A DNA stretch of 32,237 nt, from contig NZ_CAIP01000019.1 in assembly GCF_000297435.1 (NCBI RefSeq), positions 1-32,237 on the forward strand. The letters are read 5' to 3'. Shown here one piece after another: positions 30,903 through 32,237 of this stretch (position 1 is the first letter of the stretch; every line of letters starts with the position of its first letter). This DNA is from Microcystis sp. T1-4. GTDB taxonomy: Bacteria; Cyanobacteriota; Cyanobacteriia; Cyanobacteriales; Microcystaceae. The notes below the pieces were generated by a model. The model did not search any database and was not told the DNA's origin. It saw only the letters and a list, made by a program, of their open reading frames with translations. Both the position numbers and the translations under genes were made by a program.

Positions 30903-31817
30903 TCAACGACTAGCGGTGTTTTCTAGGGATTTAATCTCCTCCTGTACCTTACGGTGTTCGCGATTTAACTGTTTTTTGACCGATTCGGGGAGTTGTTCCT
31001 GTTTTTTCAGGGCATTATTAAAGTAATCTAGTGCCAGTTTCAAAGATCCGGTATTTTTATCCGTATTGCCTTGAATTCTCAGGATTTGACCCTTCAGATA
31101 CATTAATTCCGGATTCTCGGGGGTCGCTTTCAGAGCGTTATCGATAAACCGCAAAGCCTGATCGTACTGCTTTAAATCCCGGTAAGCTAGAGCTATACCT
31201 CGATCAACCAAGTAATCGGGACTTCCGTAGGTTTCTAGCCTTTCAATTGCCTCTTGGGGACTAGAAAAGGGTAGATTAACCGCTAAAATCAAATCCATAT
31301 AACCCTTCAACAGGTTCAATTCCGGATCCGTGGGATTAACCTTTTCTGCGGTTTCCAAATACTGAAACACCTGTTGTAATCTGGGGATAGCCGATACTGC
31401 TCCTTCGGTTTGAAAAACGTAGGTTCCCTCTAAAAAACTCCCCACCGCTAGATACAAATTTCCCCTTAAAGGGTCGCTGTCCTGCATTTGTTTGGCCGCT
31501 GCCTTAGTTTTCTCGGAGTAGGTTTTTAGGGTGTTCCAATCCTGGTCGGTAAAAGCAAGAGAGGCACGCATAGCATGGGACAAAGGTTCTTCGGGTTCCT
31601 TTTCCGTGGCCTCAACAATTAATTTTTTTGCCTCTAGATAGTTACCTTGTTTAAAAATAGCGTTAAAAGCGGCCTCGGTCTTATCACCAATCGGTCGGGG
31701 ATTGGTTTTGCGGAAAGGATCTCCGGCTAATCCCGGACCAATCCAGTTAACCACTACCATAACAGCTAGGGAAGCACCGATCGCCATTTTTTTCGTTAAA
31801 CCTAACCTCAGCACCAT
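30903..31817 (-). CDS. Exported TPR-repeat protein
   Basis: A protein of about 304 residues. The chosen start is ATG 31817 (MVLRLGLTKK), which has GGAGA about 10 bases upstream; a GTG 13 codons further up (31856) keeps the frame open but has no such site. An N-terminal basic and hydrophobic segment (KKMAIGASLAVMVVVNWIGPGLAG) is a signal peptide or anchor. The rest is helical with TPR units: AFNAIFKQGNYLEAKKLIVEA, VDRGIALAYRDLKQYDQALRF and ELMYLKGQILRIQGNTD. It ends in a charged coiled coil. Its probable role is a periplasmic or membrane-bound scaffold; specific function unknown. It is divergent from the ABC ATPase gene with 85 bases between them. Confidence 0.88.
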   Translation of the reverse strand: MVLRLGLTKKMAIGASLAVMVVVNWIGPGLAGDPFRKTNPRPIGDKTEAAFNAIFKQGNYLEAKKLIVEATEKEPEEPLSHAMRASLAFTDQDWNTLKTYSEKTKAAAKQMQDSDPLRGNLYLAVGSFLEGTYVFQTEGAVSAIPRLQQVFQYLETAEKVNPTDPELNLLKGYMDLILAVNLPFSSPQEAIERLETYGSPDYLVDRGIALAYRDLKQYDQALRFIDNALKATPENPELMYLKGQILRIQGNTDKNTGSLKLALDYFNNALKKQEQLPESVKKQLNREHRKVQEEIKSLENTASR

Positions 31818-31902
31818 GGTCAAAAGTCTCCTTGAGCGAATGAAAAAATCTGTCACAATAGAAACGGGTTTCTAGACTTAATTTCCAGTTATTTTCTTGT
31901 CA

Positions 31903-32237
31903 ATGCTTTATCTCAAAGATGTGGTTTATCATCCTCCCGCTGCCCTCAATCCCATTTTACAGGGGATTAATCTCGAATTAGCACCCCAAGAATTAGGTCT
32001 GATTGTCGGGCCCAGTGGTTCCGGAAAAACGACTCTTTTGGAAATTCTAGCAGGCTTTGCCGATAAAACAGGAGGGACGATTCACTGGCGCGACCAAGAA
32101 TTAACGGTGCTGCACCTGCAACAATTAGGAGGAATCGTTTTTCAGTTTCCCGAACGTCATTTTTGCGGTAAAACCATCCTTGAGGAGTTGCGTCTCGGTC
32201 ATCCAGAGATTCAAAGCGATCGCTTAACGGCAGCCCT
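31903..32237 (+). CDS. ABC transporter ATP-binding protein, cut by window edge
   Basis: ATG at 31903, open to the last base (111 codons plus two bases). It begins MLYLKDVVYHPPAALNPILQ, with Walker A at IVGPSGSGKTTLLEILAGF and the Q-loop at GGIVFQFPERHF. The signature motif, Walker B and H-loop lie outside the window. The QFPERHF form of the Q-loop is like the CbiO/EcfA group that powers cobalt, vitamin or other ECF-type importers, but this is a hint only. It shares an 85-base gap with the divergent TPR gene. Confidence 0.9.
   Translation, partial: MLYLKDVVYHPPAALNPILQGINLELAPQELGLIVGPSGSGKTTLLEILAGFADKTGGTIHWRDQELTVLHLQQLGGIVFQFPERHFCGKTILEELRLGHPEIQSDRLTAA

Overview
The window looks like chromosome of a bloom-forming unicellular cyanobacterium, most likely Microcystis aeruginosa or a close relative. 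The evidence is HIP1 octamers (GCGATCGC at 831, 3855, 13570, 14236 and 32216), several families known mainly from cyanobacteria (DUF1816, DUF3685, a fused PyrF-PyrE, LysRS with a KTSC tail), two Uma2-family genes, and intergenic gaps filled with heptamer repeats and small dispersed elements. No database search was run, so the species is an inference. No complete transposase, CRISPR array, rRNA or tRNA was seen.

Layout. 1-3.4 kb: the start of a hendecad-repeat coiled-coil gene cut by the left edge, a secreted proline-rich protein, a pentapeptide-repeat protein and a helix-turn-helix protein with a long acidic tract. 3.6-6.9 kb (+ strand): carA, a STAS anti-anti-sigma factor, Mini-RNase III and an RlmB/TrmH rRNA methyltransferase, closely packed and probably co-transcribed, then a DUF1816 protein. 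7.2-9.6 kb (- strand): pyrFE and a CHAD protein, 12 bases apart. 9.7-12.7 kb: a permease/substrate-binding fusion of an osmoprotectant ABC importer, overlapping cysS tail to tail. 13.1-16.0 kb: a small conserved protein, a DAO-family flavoprotein and a mosaic tandem pair of Uma2-family nucleases. 16.0-19.8 kb (- strand): recN, an OmpR-type response regulator and a DUF2157-like membrane protein. 20.0-23.3 kb (+ strand): a DUF29 protein, a 709-base gap with a near-consensus promoter and a possible 53-codon ORF, a PerR-type Fur regulator and a receiver/DUF3685 protein. 23.4-25.8 kb (- strand): lysS flanked by heptamer arrays in opposite orientation, and a coiled-coil protein. 26.3-29.6 kb (+ strand): an alpha/beta hydrolase, ispG and hisC. 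29.7-30.9 kb: a small winged-helix ORF, a GC-rich REP-like cluster and the 5' part of a group II intron with no reverse transcriptase. 30.9-32.2 kb: a TPR lipoprotein-like/secreted protein divergent from an ABC ATPase cut by the right edge.

How the genes work together. Most are housekeeping: pyrimidine synthesis (carA, pyrFE), 23S rRNA maturation (Mini-III, RlmB), tRNA charging (cysS, lysS), isoprenoid and histidine synthesis (ispG, hisC) and DNA repair (recN). Several neighbours are probably accidental. The unusual content is in the gaps and duplications: (1) a two-part G-rich/C-rich repeat found at two loci in the same orientation to the adjacent gene; (2) heptamer arrays at gene ends with a consistent strand orientation; (3) a group II intron remnant; (4) a Uma2 gene pair with identical ends and a divergent middle; (5) an orphan promoter upstream of the PerR gene.
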